DNA of 64,000 nt from Amblyornis subalaris. Its lineage: Eukaryota; Chordata; Aves; Passeriformes; Ptilonorhynchidae. The position numbers were made by a program, and so were the translations under genes. The number at the start of each line of letters is the position of its first letter. Position 1 is the stretch's first letter. The notes below the pieces were generated by a model. That model did not search any database. It saw only the letters and a list, made by a program, of their open reading frames with translations, and was not told the DNA's origin. This document shows positions 11,801 to 23,800 of this stretch, piece by piece. The stretch lies in NCBI GenBank assembly GCA_018881555.1, contig JACAXG010000067.1, positions 4,466,558 through 4,530,557 on the forward strand. Direction: 5' to 3'.

Positions 11801-14800
11801 GTAAGGAAAACAGCCTTCTAATCTGGGTTAAAAATGGTGGTGTGTAAAGGAATTGTGCATTTTTAGTTAAAAGCAAATGCATTTAACTTTTCTTGTAGAT
11901 ACTGTTGAAGATTACTCTTCAGATTCAGCAACAGAAAAAGATTAAAGAGAATTTCTTAATATAGTTCCCAGTATGACATCACATGAAAATCTGTGGTTCA
12001 AAGTAGTGAAAATGAAATATGGAGTCTTCTTGCTGTCATCTTGGAGTGGGATGTTGCCTTGCCATAGATTCTAAATTGCCCTGCCATAGGGTTTAAAGGC
12101 TTTAACTTACCCAGTGTGTGGTTTTTTTTCATTTTCTGCTAGGATGTCCTTTTACAGAGGCATTGTGGTAACAGACACTTAAACAGATTGTCAGGGCGCA
12201 GCAGGTGTGAGTTGCTCTAGAAGGTGAGGACCTGAGCTTGAGCACAGCTGGCTCCCAGGGGAAAGGGAGAGATGCCTGGTTTTTGCCACTTTTGCGCACA
12301 GCTCTTCCCATAGCACTCTGTCCTGGGCACAGGCAGCCACACCCCTTGGGGACACTGGTTGCACTCAAGCTCTTGACCCAAATTTTTCTGTGATATTTGA
12401 TGTATCAGAGCTGTAAAGGGAAACATTACAAAGTTACTGAAGGAAAATGGAGAGACTTAAAGATTTTAGTAGCGTTTTCTGGCTTTAATGGTGGAATCAA
12501 AATTGCAGTGGGGTAAGCAGTTTAGTTTCTGCAGCTGATCCTGCAGTTCTGTGGTGTGTAGCTAAGCATTTCAAACTGTTGGTGTCTTACATTTGACTTG
12601 AAATCACAGAACTTTGTATCTTTTAGCTTTACTGCTTCCTAGAGCCTCACTTGTCAGGAAAATCAATGAGGTATGCTTTACCATCCAGCTTGCTTCTGAT
12701 CAAAATATTTATGTTGGTCCAGAAACCTCTAAATCAGTTTGACCTGAAAATCAAGTTGATTGGTCTCTTTTGAATTGGATTTATTCCAGACTCTCAAGAA
12801 TCATTTATCTTTGACTATCCAATTCCTTTTTTCTCTTCCTTATATTTATTTTTATTGGTTCTTGTCTTTTCCAGGATCTTAAGTCTTTGTGTTCTTTGCT
12901 ATTACTTTTTTTGTAATAGTATCAAAGACAAGATAATTCCTGCTTCTGCTAATACATGTTTTTCTTCACCCTTTTTTTGCAATTCCTTCATGTGGGGCTT
13001 GATTATACTAGTGCAAGTGAAGTAGCAGCCCTTCTTTCTAAGGGAGAATGGAAAAGCAGTAATGGGACTTGCCTGGAATCTGGTACTGAATGTACCTTGC
13101 TGGGAATTGCAGCAGGTTCTCTTAAAGTGTTTTCTTCTAAATTTTTTATGCCATCTGCTTTGTGTAGATGTAACAGTGAGAAAGTTAGTAGCTTAAAAAT
13201 ATACAGATCAATCACTGTATAGATATATATATATACACTCTCATAACATTGAACAGGTAAATGTAGACCTTTACTCTGTGTCATATTAGTGAGCTTTGAA
13301 AGTGAGACAATGAGAAAATGAGTTTTTGTAGCCTGTGAAACTTACTGGTTTGGGGCTTTTATATGCATGACCTTTAGATTGCCTTAGCTTTCTGTTAGTG
13401 AGCAACTAGAATATTTATGAATGTTTTGCTTAAGTTGCTCCATTAAAGCTTGCATAATGAGTCCATTATCTCATGTGACAGTGATAAGCATTTTTCCCCT
13501 CTCGTTATTACATTTAAAGTACTGTATTTCCTTTAAATTCTAGAGAGAGGAATTTAATTTCAGTTTGTACACTCACCTTAAAACTAAATTTTGAGTGTCA
13601 AGAACATATGTTCATTACGAAATGAAGAGGTTTCCTTCATTTTTCCGAAACAGATAGAGAAGTTAAAGAACATTTATGTATCAGTAAAATAATTTTGAGC
13701 TAAAATTACTTTTTGCCACTTATTTCACATATCTTTCTTACAGTTGCTAAGTAGACTCCTGTAAAGTCTTAGTTCTGAATTAAAGATGTCAAAGTAGAAT
13801 CCAGGTTAAATTGTTTTGTACTGCTTATGAATATTTAGGTTTTGTTTCTTTTGTTTGAGCAGCTTGTGAGTTAAGAGAGTGCTCAAGTGCAGTGTTTTTA
13901 TTATTGCAGTAATTTCTTCTCAAAGCTTGCATATTTTTTGACTGCCATTTATAGTGTTCCAAAATACAGATTTGGTGAATAGACTTTGCACTGTCGCTTG
14001 AGATTTGAAATGTGGAACGTCTTGAGGATCACTTTTGCTAAACTTGAATTTGAATTGAATACACAGTTTAGAATGTTACATTGATTTTTTTTTTTTGACA
14101 ATGCAGGAAGTTTGGGTCCACCGGCTTGTTTTAGTGTACAAAAGAAATACAACTCTTCGTAATTTATCTGAAGTTTGTATATAGTGGATACTTACTTAAT
14201 GTTCTCTGACCTCCAATAGGAAAGATACGAAAACTCTATGATAGACTCCTCTTAGACCCCTCTTTTCCCTTTTGTTTTCCCCCCCTAAAGAGTGCTGTAT
14301 CCTAAGGTATTGGCTTCAATTCCCTTTCAACTAGTAGGCAACAAATGCCAAGGCGTAAACTTTGAACCTTACAAGATGTGGGGAGAGGCGGGGGGAGAAA
14401 TCATGTGGTGCTGAGGCAGCTTTTTGTCCTGCATGAACAAGGACTTTGGTGTCACGAACGAACCTGAGTCTCATTCCCATCTGACTCCACTGTGAGCTTC
14501 TGGAAGATGACTTGCAAAGTCATCAGAGCCTGGAATTGGGGAGCAAGGAGTAGAACGGGTGCCGTTAGTGGGCAGTTCTACTCTGATGATTTATAGAGCA
14601 CAGAATCCTAGATTGAAGAGGCTATATTTTCCTTCATGAATCACAGGGTAAGTGCCTCTCTCTATAGCAGTCCATTTGGAGAAGCTGTCAAGTTGTGGAT
14701 GAAGACATTCTGCTTTGTATATCATGGGAATGACTCCTGCNTTAAAACACCAGGACTCTCCTAAAACATTCTCTTTCTGCTAAAATAATGCCTAACTATC

Positions 14801-17800
14801 CAAGCGCGCTCTATCAAGTAACAGTGTACATGAGCTAAATGCTTACTGTGTATAGGTCTGCTGCTTCTGGAGGAATCTCAGACTTCTTTCTCATAAAACT
14901 CTTATGAAGAGACTCCATGAATAGGTGGTGAACAGCTCATGTTACAAGTTCTGTTAGTTTGTTTGTTTAGCTTTTAATTTTTAAGAGGGGGAAGTAGTAG
15001 AGAAGTAACTAGGAATGGGAACCTTACAAACATAACTGCACTTGAAACGCTTTCTAAAGTGCCAGCATCAGTAAGATATTCTTGTATCTATCATTGTCAT
15101 GTATTTATTATGTGTGTTGTGAATTTCAGTCTGAATCCAAGCTTTTCAATGGCTCTGAGAAGGACATCTCTCAATCTTCCAGTAAACTTACAAAAAAAGA
15201 ATCTCTGAAGGTAAATTAATTTCCTAGTAACTCCTCGTGGACTATAAATGCATTCACATAGTTTTATCTTATTCTCTGATGAGAAGACAAAAATGCCAAA
15301 TAATGATGAGATCTATGGAATATTTAAGTACTGTGAGAAGTTGTGCTGTTGAGTCTCTTCAAATTTTACTGTATTGTTACTTGAAGAATGGGCTTCTATA
15401 ATGCAATCTTTAAGATGGCACAATATTGTAGAATAACTCAGAAGGTTATAGGATAATTCAGATTGGCAGGGACGTCAGGACATCTACATGCAATGAAATG
15501 ACAAATGGAATTACCAAAATTACAATTTGATGCGTTTCTACTACCTTCTTCCCCCTGTATTGTAGAAAGACCAAACTCCACTGTTTGGCAGATACCATGT
15601 CAGGAGAAATGTAAAATTATTTGGTTTTAAATGAGGGAGATACATTGCGGCAAATTTCTCCTGGGGAGGGAACTTAACTGCTGGGTAAAGACTACAGACC
15701 AGATAATGTACCTGTAAATCAGAACCTAGTCCAATTCTTGTTTTGTACTTTACACCAGGAAAGGAAGAGAGCAGGGGGTTGGTTTGGTTCTTTTTTCTCC
15801 ACTTTGATTCTAACAGGAGTTTCAAGGTCCTCAGTTTTAAAAGAAAATTGCAGAAGAATCTGAAATTGGCTATGTCATAGCTGCTCTTGAAATAATTGTT
15901 CGTACCTTGAAGTCAAGTACTCTGTTTTAAAGCTACTTTTCTCTATCTGTATTGCAAATTGAATTTAGCAGGTTTTTCCTCAGCTTGTATTGGTCAATGC
16001 CTTTTTGTGATGGTGACTGGCTTATGGCTGTGACATTCTAAATATTTTCATTATAATTTACAGGTTCAAAAGAAAAATTACAGAGAAGAAAAGAAGAGAG
16101 CCACAAAAGAACTACTTAGCACGATCCTGAACCCCTCAGTTATTGTTATGTCTGGCTGGTTGAAGGTCAGAATCCAAGTGTGAAAGCTGAGCTGAGGATG
16201 GAGCAGTCACTTGCGGCTTTCTGGCCGGAATAGAAAAGGCTCAATCTTTTACTTTCTGTTAATATTTTTCTACAGGCACAGCAGCCACTAATAGCATCCC
16301 AAGGTCTCTGTGCTCAAATCCTAAGGGGCTAATAGAGGAACCTAGCTCCCACTTACTGCAGTCACCCTAGTTACATGCATCTTTTATAGCCATCAACTTG
16401 GGATGAGTTGGCTTTGCAATTCCTATTTGGTCCTTCTCATTTTACACTTCGAAGGGAAACTCTGCTACATACATAACAGTAGTGAAAATGATTCAGTCAG
16501 ATATTCGAAAGCAGATTTCTTTGTATTTCTGTGTATTTCTGGTAATTTTCCTTTCCTCTCTTAAGCACTAACTGGTACTGCTATCTCAAAGATAGCAGTC
16601 CATGTTATCAACAGTAGTGCAGTTTACATATTTGTACATATCCTTAGATCTGTAAATATATTCTTTGGATATGAATAGCACAGTAGTACTGTACTAATAG
16701 TGCAAGAAAAAAGATCTTTAACGCATTTTTATTGTTTGCTCCAAACAAATAACTTGTCAGGAAAAAGTTTCTCCAGTTTTGCAAGAATCAATGTAAACAA
16801 GCTAAAATACTGATCAGAGGTCAAGTTTTCATTCAGTCCTACAGACACAGACGCAATTAAAATTCAGAATTGACAGAATTGAAGCAAGCGGCCTAATGAG
16901 ATGTGGAAATTCAGGGATTGAAAGATTCTTTTATTTCACATACAGGTTGAAGCTAATAGCTGTTGTAGAAGGTTTTATCTAAGAAATTCAAATATATATG
17001 AGTTATTTTGTGAATATCTTGTTTTTATTATCAGATGTCTGACCTGGGTTTAGAGGAGCTTTGTTTCCAGAGGTTATCCTGTCTTCATGCTAGCGATAAA
17101 ATAAGTTTCAGATAGGAAAATCCATTAAGTTTTCAGATGAATTGTCATACTTCCCATATCTGGATGTGTGTATACCCATTTGTAGAATTGAGTATTCATC
17201 AAGACAGAATAGAAGAGCAAGCAGCGAGCATTGAAATTATACTGTTGTATTCTTTAATAAACCTGGGTAAACTTTTGGAAGACCTGGTAAACTTTGCTTT
17301 GAAATAAAAGCTAATAGATAATTTCAATTCTAATTTTGTAAAGGGGGATGGTTTTGGTATTGACTTCACTGAGATATAACTGTAACTATATATCTTCTAG
17401 ATTCGTGGTACCTTGAAAAGCTGGACCAAACTGTGGTGTGTACTGAAACCAGGAGTGTTGCTTCTTTACAAAACTCCCAAAAATGACCAGTGGGTAGGAA
17501 CAGTGCTCCTGAACGTTTGTGAACTCATCGAGAGGCCTTCTAAAAAAGATGGCTTTTGTTTCAAACTTTTTCATCCTTTGGAGCAGACCATATGGGCTAC
17601 AAAGGTTAGTGGTAGCATGTATGGTTCTTAAGGGATGACAAGCGTTAATCAGCTGTGAATAAAGACAACCTTAATGAGAAGCTGAACTGTGTTTTCTGTT
17701 TCAACTTCAATGGTTTGTTTATTCTGAATATATAAGCCTTCAAGATCTAGTCCCGTTCATCAGAAAAAGTATTTGATTTATGCTGCTCTGTGTACTTAAG

Positions 17801-20800
17801 AGCTTCAGAAGTGTGGTGTGCAAAGGGATGCCATTAAAGAGGTTAATGCCATCACTGGCAACCATATAAATGGAAGGGAATGAGTTTTTAACACTGTATT
17901 TTATATCAGTCAAATCTGAGAAATTAAGGTGAGATTTGCCAAAATGAAGGAATTTTGTTATAAACATTTCTTGGTGTCCAACTCTATGTTCATGTAACAA
18001 AATGTCACCCTAGTTCAAATTGCTTGTAAAAGTCAAAATGCAGATTACTTCCTTGTGCACTAATAGTTTATATTGCAACTTGTTAGCCAAGTCTGTTCCT
18101 TTTTGGCTATAATGTTAGGAAGATAAATGTTTTCATTCAGTTCTGATGTCTGTTTGCCTTGTCATACATGGCATAATATAGTGAGCAGCTCTTACCTGTG
18201 TTGAAAAGCACAGTGTGCTCTGCAGAGCAAAGGTTTATTTCAATATCTCATAAGGATCTTTAATGCTTGCTCTTACTCACTGTTTAATCTGATAAACTAC
18301 TGTAGTCCTCGTTTTGTGTTTACCTGTGGAGAGAGGGGGTATGAAAGCACAGCACAAGTGAAAATATTTTCCTTCTGAGTTGACATCTTGCTTTAGATGA
18401 AATTACTGTACAATATTAGGACCCTTGTTATAATTAATTAATTATGCCCTCTGCAACTTATATCTTACAGTCTCACAATTAGTAGCTATCATATCATCTA
18501 AATCCTAAATTGATCTAGATGTACTGTCACATCTGTAGAATATGCTGCATTAATTTTGTCATCTTTTTCTTAGAGAAGTCAGTCAGTATGATTCCTGATG
18601 CTCGTGGTCATTCTGGATTGTGATCGTTATCAGTGTTATCTAAATTTATCAAACTTAGATCAAATCACCTGTAGCTTCTTTTGAATAATTTTATTTTATT
18701 ATTGCTTAGGCAGACTTTTCAGTAATTAGCGGTGATCTCACATTTGCAGAACACAAACTCCATATCCTTTTCCAAAGCTATAGTGTTTGGTGTTAATGTG
18801 CTTTATTTATGATATGTATACATACATTGCAAAGTGGTGGCCTGTCTACAGAAGATCACAAATCAGTCTTATATTTCTTTATTGCTTGGCAATGAGAAAT
18901 GGATTTGTTTGTTTTTTTAACTAGATATTTAGAATTTAGAGGACATGCCCCACCAGATTTTTACTTTTTTAAGGTAGGTCAAATTTTGAACCTGAACAAG
19001 TTCGTATTGTCCATTCTAAATGTGCTGAGAGCTGGAGTGGTGTTTGTTCATTTTGGTATGGCTATTTGCAGTTGAGAATTACTGGATTCAATTAGATGAA
19101 AGGCCTTTAAGTCTGAAACCTTTTTCTGCCTTGTGTACCTAGTCAATCATCATGTCCTAGTTACAGATTTATTATCATAAGGCAAACTTGCATAAGTTCA
19201 ATAGCAATTGACTGATCTAGAGTAGATTTACCAGAACAAACCTCAAGTCTAAGGCAAAATGAGCCTTGTTTGCAGTCAGTGCAGAAAGATGGCATTGCAA
19301 GAAACGTGTATAGAGGTATAAGTACTGCAGGAGATTTTCTCACTTGAACACACTTTCCATGGTGTGTCCTTCTGGCAGACTGCAAATTCTCTTCTGCAGT
19401 AGTTTGTGGCCAGTCACTTCACATGCTCTCTTAAGCCTGTTGCTGTGGTCTTTGATGTTCCTCCTGCACTCTGAGGTAGCTGATGCACTGTACCTTGTTG
19501 TGTCTTCCTTGCGTGCCTGGTCCTGATGCCATTTCAGTTTTCTGGAACTAATAATTAGAAAAGTTAATGCAAATAATTTTTTCTGAGTAAATTTAGGCAG
19601 GGGTGACTGCTTATCAGTTTTCATTGTTGTCTTTGAATGAATGTTCATGGCATTTGAGTTTTATTGGCATGAATATTCTGTGGGAAGTAAACTTCAAAAT
19701 TTTTTTAATTTAATGGAATTTTTAACTTGACCACTGGCTTGGAGTAGTTGTAGCATCATTCCATCAGGAGCAGAGACAATCCAAATAAAGTAATTTAGCA
19801 AACAGAAACTAACGTGCCTCTTGTACAGAACACTAACATACTGGGAATTGGTTTTGAAACCAGAATGGGCGATATCAAAGAAAAGTATCCAAAGTGCCTT
19901 TGGAACAGTAACCAATTAGAGGAAATCAAGATCCATGAGCAGTTATATAAAAGAAGTCAACTTACTTAAATCTTCACTAAAAATTACTCACTTGATTTTA
20001 ATCAATATATTGTTAAAACACTTAGGTGAGTGCAACTTTCTTGCATAAAAAAAAGCAAAACCAGACACCAAAACCACACTTCATCTCTAAATTGTAGTTG
20101 TTTGGGCACTTTAGGGTATGCTACTTACACTGTACCAAAGTATAAACCTAAAGGGCAGACCTCATGAGCAGAATTCTGCCCTTAGTTGGTGTCCTGTGAC
20201 CCAGGAGTTTCAAGGACTTCTAATGGCTGAGGCCTTTGCACAGTGCTGGTGCGCCCCTGGTGCTGTGGTCCACTCCGGGCAGCACCCCAGCACCTGTCCC
20301 ACCCCTGCCTCACATGGTGCCGTGGTGCTCTCCGCTCCTCAGGTGAGGCTGGGCTCCTTCCCTGCCTTCCCACCCTTGGGGTGAGGAGTGGTCATGCATT
20401 GGGGTTGTCCCTCTTAGTTCTTGGTATCCACCAACTCCTAATCCAGTGTTGCTGCTTCACCAAAGATTTTTTGTAGGCACACCTTTCCGTTCTCTCAGAG
20501 GGACGCTGAGCTTTGGAATCTTGTTTCTGTCACCCAGTTGCTGTTACTCTATACTGACTCTTCGGGAGTTTCTGAACATCATTTACACCAGCACTAGCTT
20601 GTCTATATTGGTGTTTAAGTGCCACAAAGACTACTCCTTTACCTGCTTCTCGCCGTCAGAAATGTTCTGGCTGTTTCATTTGCTTGCTTCTAAAATAATC
20701 TGCCTTTATCTGCTTTTGCTCAAAACTTCTGCTGGCTTTCCAATTCCCTCTTCTAAGCCTTATACTGGCTTTCCATTAGGCTTCTCTGGAGGAAATCAGT

Positions 20801-23800
20801 AAAGATCAAAATATGTTAACTCATCAGTTAGGCAGGCTTAACCCAGCTTTCAGCGATGGCTTGAAGTATGTTGAATACAGCCCTCTTTGCCTATCAATTG
20901 TCTTAAAGTTACCATAGGTAAACGTTTTTTGGAAGAGACTTTAAAATGGTTATTTAACATTTTATTCCATAATGAAGGTTGACAGAAATGGAAAGGTCTT
21001 TTGGATTTTCATTTTTTTTCAATTTGAAGTGTGAAGAACTTCATAGTGAAAATAAAACTTTGGCCAAGTCTTGATTTACACACCAAAAAACCAAACCAAA
21101 AAACCCAACCAACCAAAAAAAACACCAACCACCACCACCAAAAAACCCAAAACAAAAAACCAACCCCAACCAAACAAAACATGTTTTTGAATCCCAAAGA
21201 CCGTTCTTTAAGTGCGCTTGAATTGGGTCCTATGCTTAGAACGAAGTCTTTGAAGAAGAAATCAAGTGAAAGAGGGCTGTCCATCTTTCCATTCATGTCT
21301 TCATTAGATGCTGCTGAGTGACAGTAAATAGCCCTGCAGTGTGTCAGCTTCTTACTACATTGAATAATAAACCGTAAAACTGAATTAAAATATCTGATGC
21401 TGTTTCTTGTTTTGTGTATTTCAAGGGTCCTAAAGGTGAAGCAGTTGGTGCCATAACTCTGCCATTGCCGAGCAGCTATTTGATCATCCGAGCCGCCTCA
21501 GAATCAGATGGTAAACAGATACTTCATTGATTTTCAGCAGTGACAGCAGTTAGTTATGAGAAAGAGATGGTTTAAATTGTCTTATCATTTCTGTTACAGC
21601 ACTTTGATTGCAGTTTAATTGTTGCTAAGGTTCTCCTTTAATTTAGAGCATTCAGTTGTGTTGTTACTAGTACTTTTTCAGGGTTATGAAAGGAGAATAT
21701 TGACCTGAGGAAAACGTTTTCTAACTCCTTGCAGTTGCCTTTTGTTGACTGGGTAGAGGAAGGGGAAGGGGTTATCTATGATTTAGTTATATTAATGTAT
21801 GTCTAAATATCAAACTAGTGCCTTTGTAAAGTGTTCATGTGGATGTATTCTTACTAAAGCATTTCTGTGTTAAGTGCAGCAGTTGCATAGAGTTCTAGTA
21901 GTAAAAATTCCTTCAAAATGTAGTTTTGTAACACCCTTCACTGGGAAGGTGATGGTCAGTGCAAATACCTTCTAAGGTTACAATGTGAAAAAAAAAAATT
22001 AAGACTGTTGTGTAGCCTTTCTAGCAGGTGCTTTTCATCTACTGGTTAATTAAGCATACCTCTTCAGACTTTAAAAATAGGACTCTGCCTTCTGTATTGA
22101 GAAATGGATTAGATACATGGGAAAAAAGTAGTAAGAAGTGGAAAGAATACACAGATTTGTTTAGTTACTTTTTGTCAAAGAAAATTAGAATATCTGCTCT
22201 TTTTGAAATGTTATTTATATGCTATCATTATAGCTCTTTTTCCATGCTGTTACCATATTACTTGGGCAAATTTTGCCAAATGATGCAGTTACTTAGTCTT
22301 CAGAACTAGAGCAGGGCTGCAGGCAACTTTGGAGGTATTCTTCAGTCAGGGCCTGGGTGGAACCAGACTTGCATTAAGGAAGGAATGCTGCAATATGCTC
22401 TAACAAAATCATTATTTATCTTACTTGTCCTGCCCTGAAGCATCCCTTGTACCAGAGCTGGGTAGCTGTGAGTTTTTTTTATGTCCCTACCAGATTGTAA
22501 AATCCAATGCATGTAACATGGAACAACTCTGAAGAGTGTCTTCAAAGGCAATGTAAGCAATCTCAAAGGACTGATCTTCCCAATTAGGAAATGGAAGCAG
22601 TATAGTTCTGTTAAATGCTTAATTTTTAGTCTAATACTAAATTTGTCTTTAGGCAGGTGTTGGATGGACGCTTTGGAGCTGGCACTGAGATGTACAAATC
22701 TGCTTAAACGTACAGTGGTGAGGGATGGTAAAGAACACGATTTGAACTCCTCAGCAGACAGTACTCATGTCTCTTTCTATGGTCTGCTTCGTGCTAACAA
22801 CGTGCACAGTGGAGAAAACTTACCGTAAGTGAATTAATTATTAAACCTCATTGCTTTTTGGCAAAACCTTGTGGTGATAATTCCTCCAAGGGAGACTAGG
22901 GCTGCAGTTTATTTTGCTTCTGAGCTCTCTTTATATGCCTTATTTGCACTGTGTTTTATACCCTGCACATAAAACGAAAAAATCTTTTTTTAAGCAGAGT
23001 GGGTCCAGAGGAAGGTTTGGCCCAAGCAACTTGAAGTATCACATCAGTAAGTTTAAGTACTCCATTAAACTGTTCAAAATAGAAGAAATTAAATTTTTAA
23101 GTTGGTGTTTCTTATTAGCTTCACCAGAAAATCAGAAGCTCAGTACACGTGACAAAAGTTGGTAGATGTAAATTTAAGTGGCTGTTCTTTAGTTAAAGAA
23201 ATGAATAATCCTTTTGTTATTTAAATGGTTTCAGCAAGATGGATAAATAATAATTCAGTCACCTTATGATTAAATTAAATGCATAAAAGTTAAAATTATC
23301 TGGTATCACCTGGTATCTAATATCTGAGTGCCCTTGAGTTACTCCCTGCTTATTTCAATAAATACTTTCAGCCAGGGTTTTGTGAGCATAAGCTTTTGTG
23401 GAAATAAATTATTAAGTGTAGTGAATGAATGGTTGTAGTGGGTTGATGGTGGCTGGATGCCAGGCACTCGCCAAAGCCTCTCCCTCACTCCCCTTTGCAG
23501 CTGGATAGGGAGAGAAAATTTAATAAAGGGTTCATGAATTGGCATAAGTACCAGGAGAGGTCACTCACTAAATACCATCATGGGCAAAATAAGCTTGNAT
23601 TAGAGATATAATTGAATTTATTACTAACAAAATCAGAGCAGAATAATGAGAAGTAAAATAAGACCTTAAAAAACACATTCCCCCCACCCCTCCCTCCTTC
23701 CCCTGCGGCACAGAGAGACAGGGAATGAGGTTTCCAGCTGCTCCTCGGGGAGAGAANTCCACCGTGGGATCCCTCCCACGGGAGATAGTTCTCCATGAAC

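Noticed and set aside
15425..15500. Possible antisense CR1 tail
   Set aside because: A few words (CAGATTGGCAGGGACGTCAGG) resemble the CR1 end, but no octamer tail or longer match is visible.
21031..21321. Lys/Asn/Thr/Pro-rich open frame across the A/C tract
   Set aside because: The frame exists because the tract contains no T or G to make stops. The product is low complexity only.
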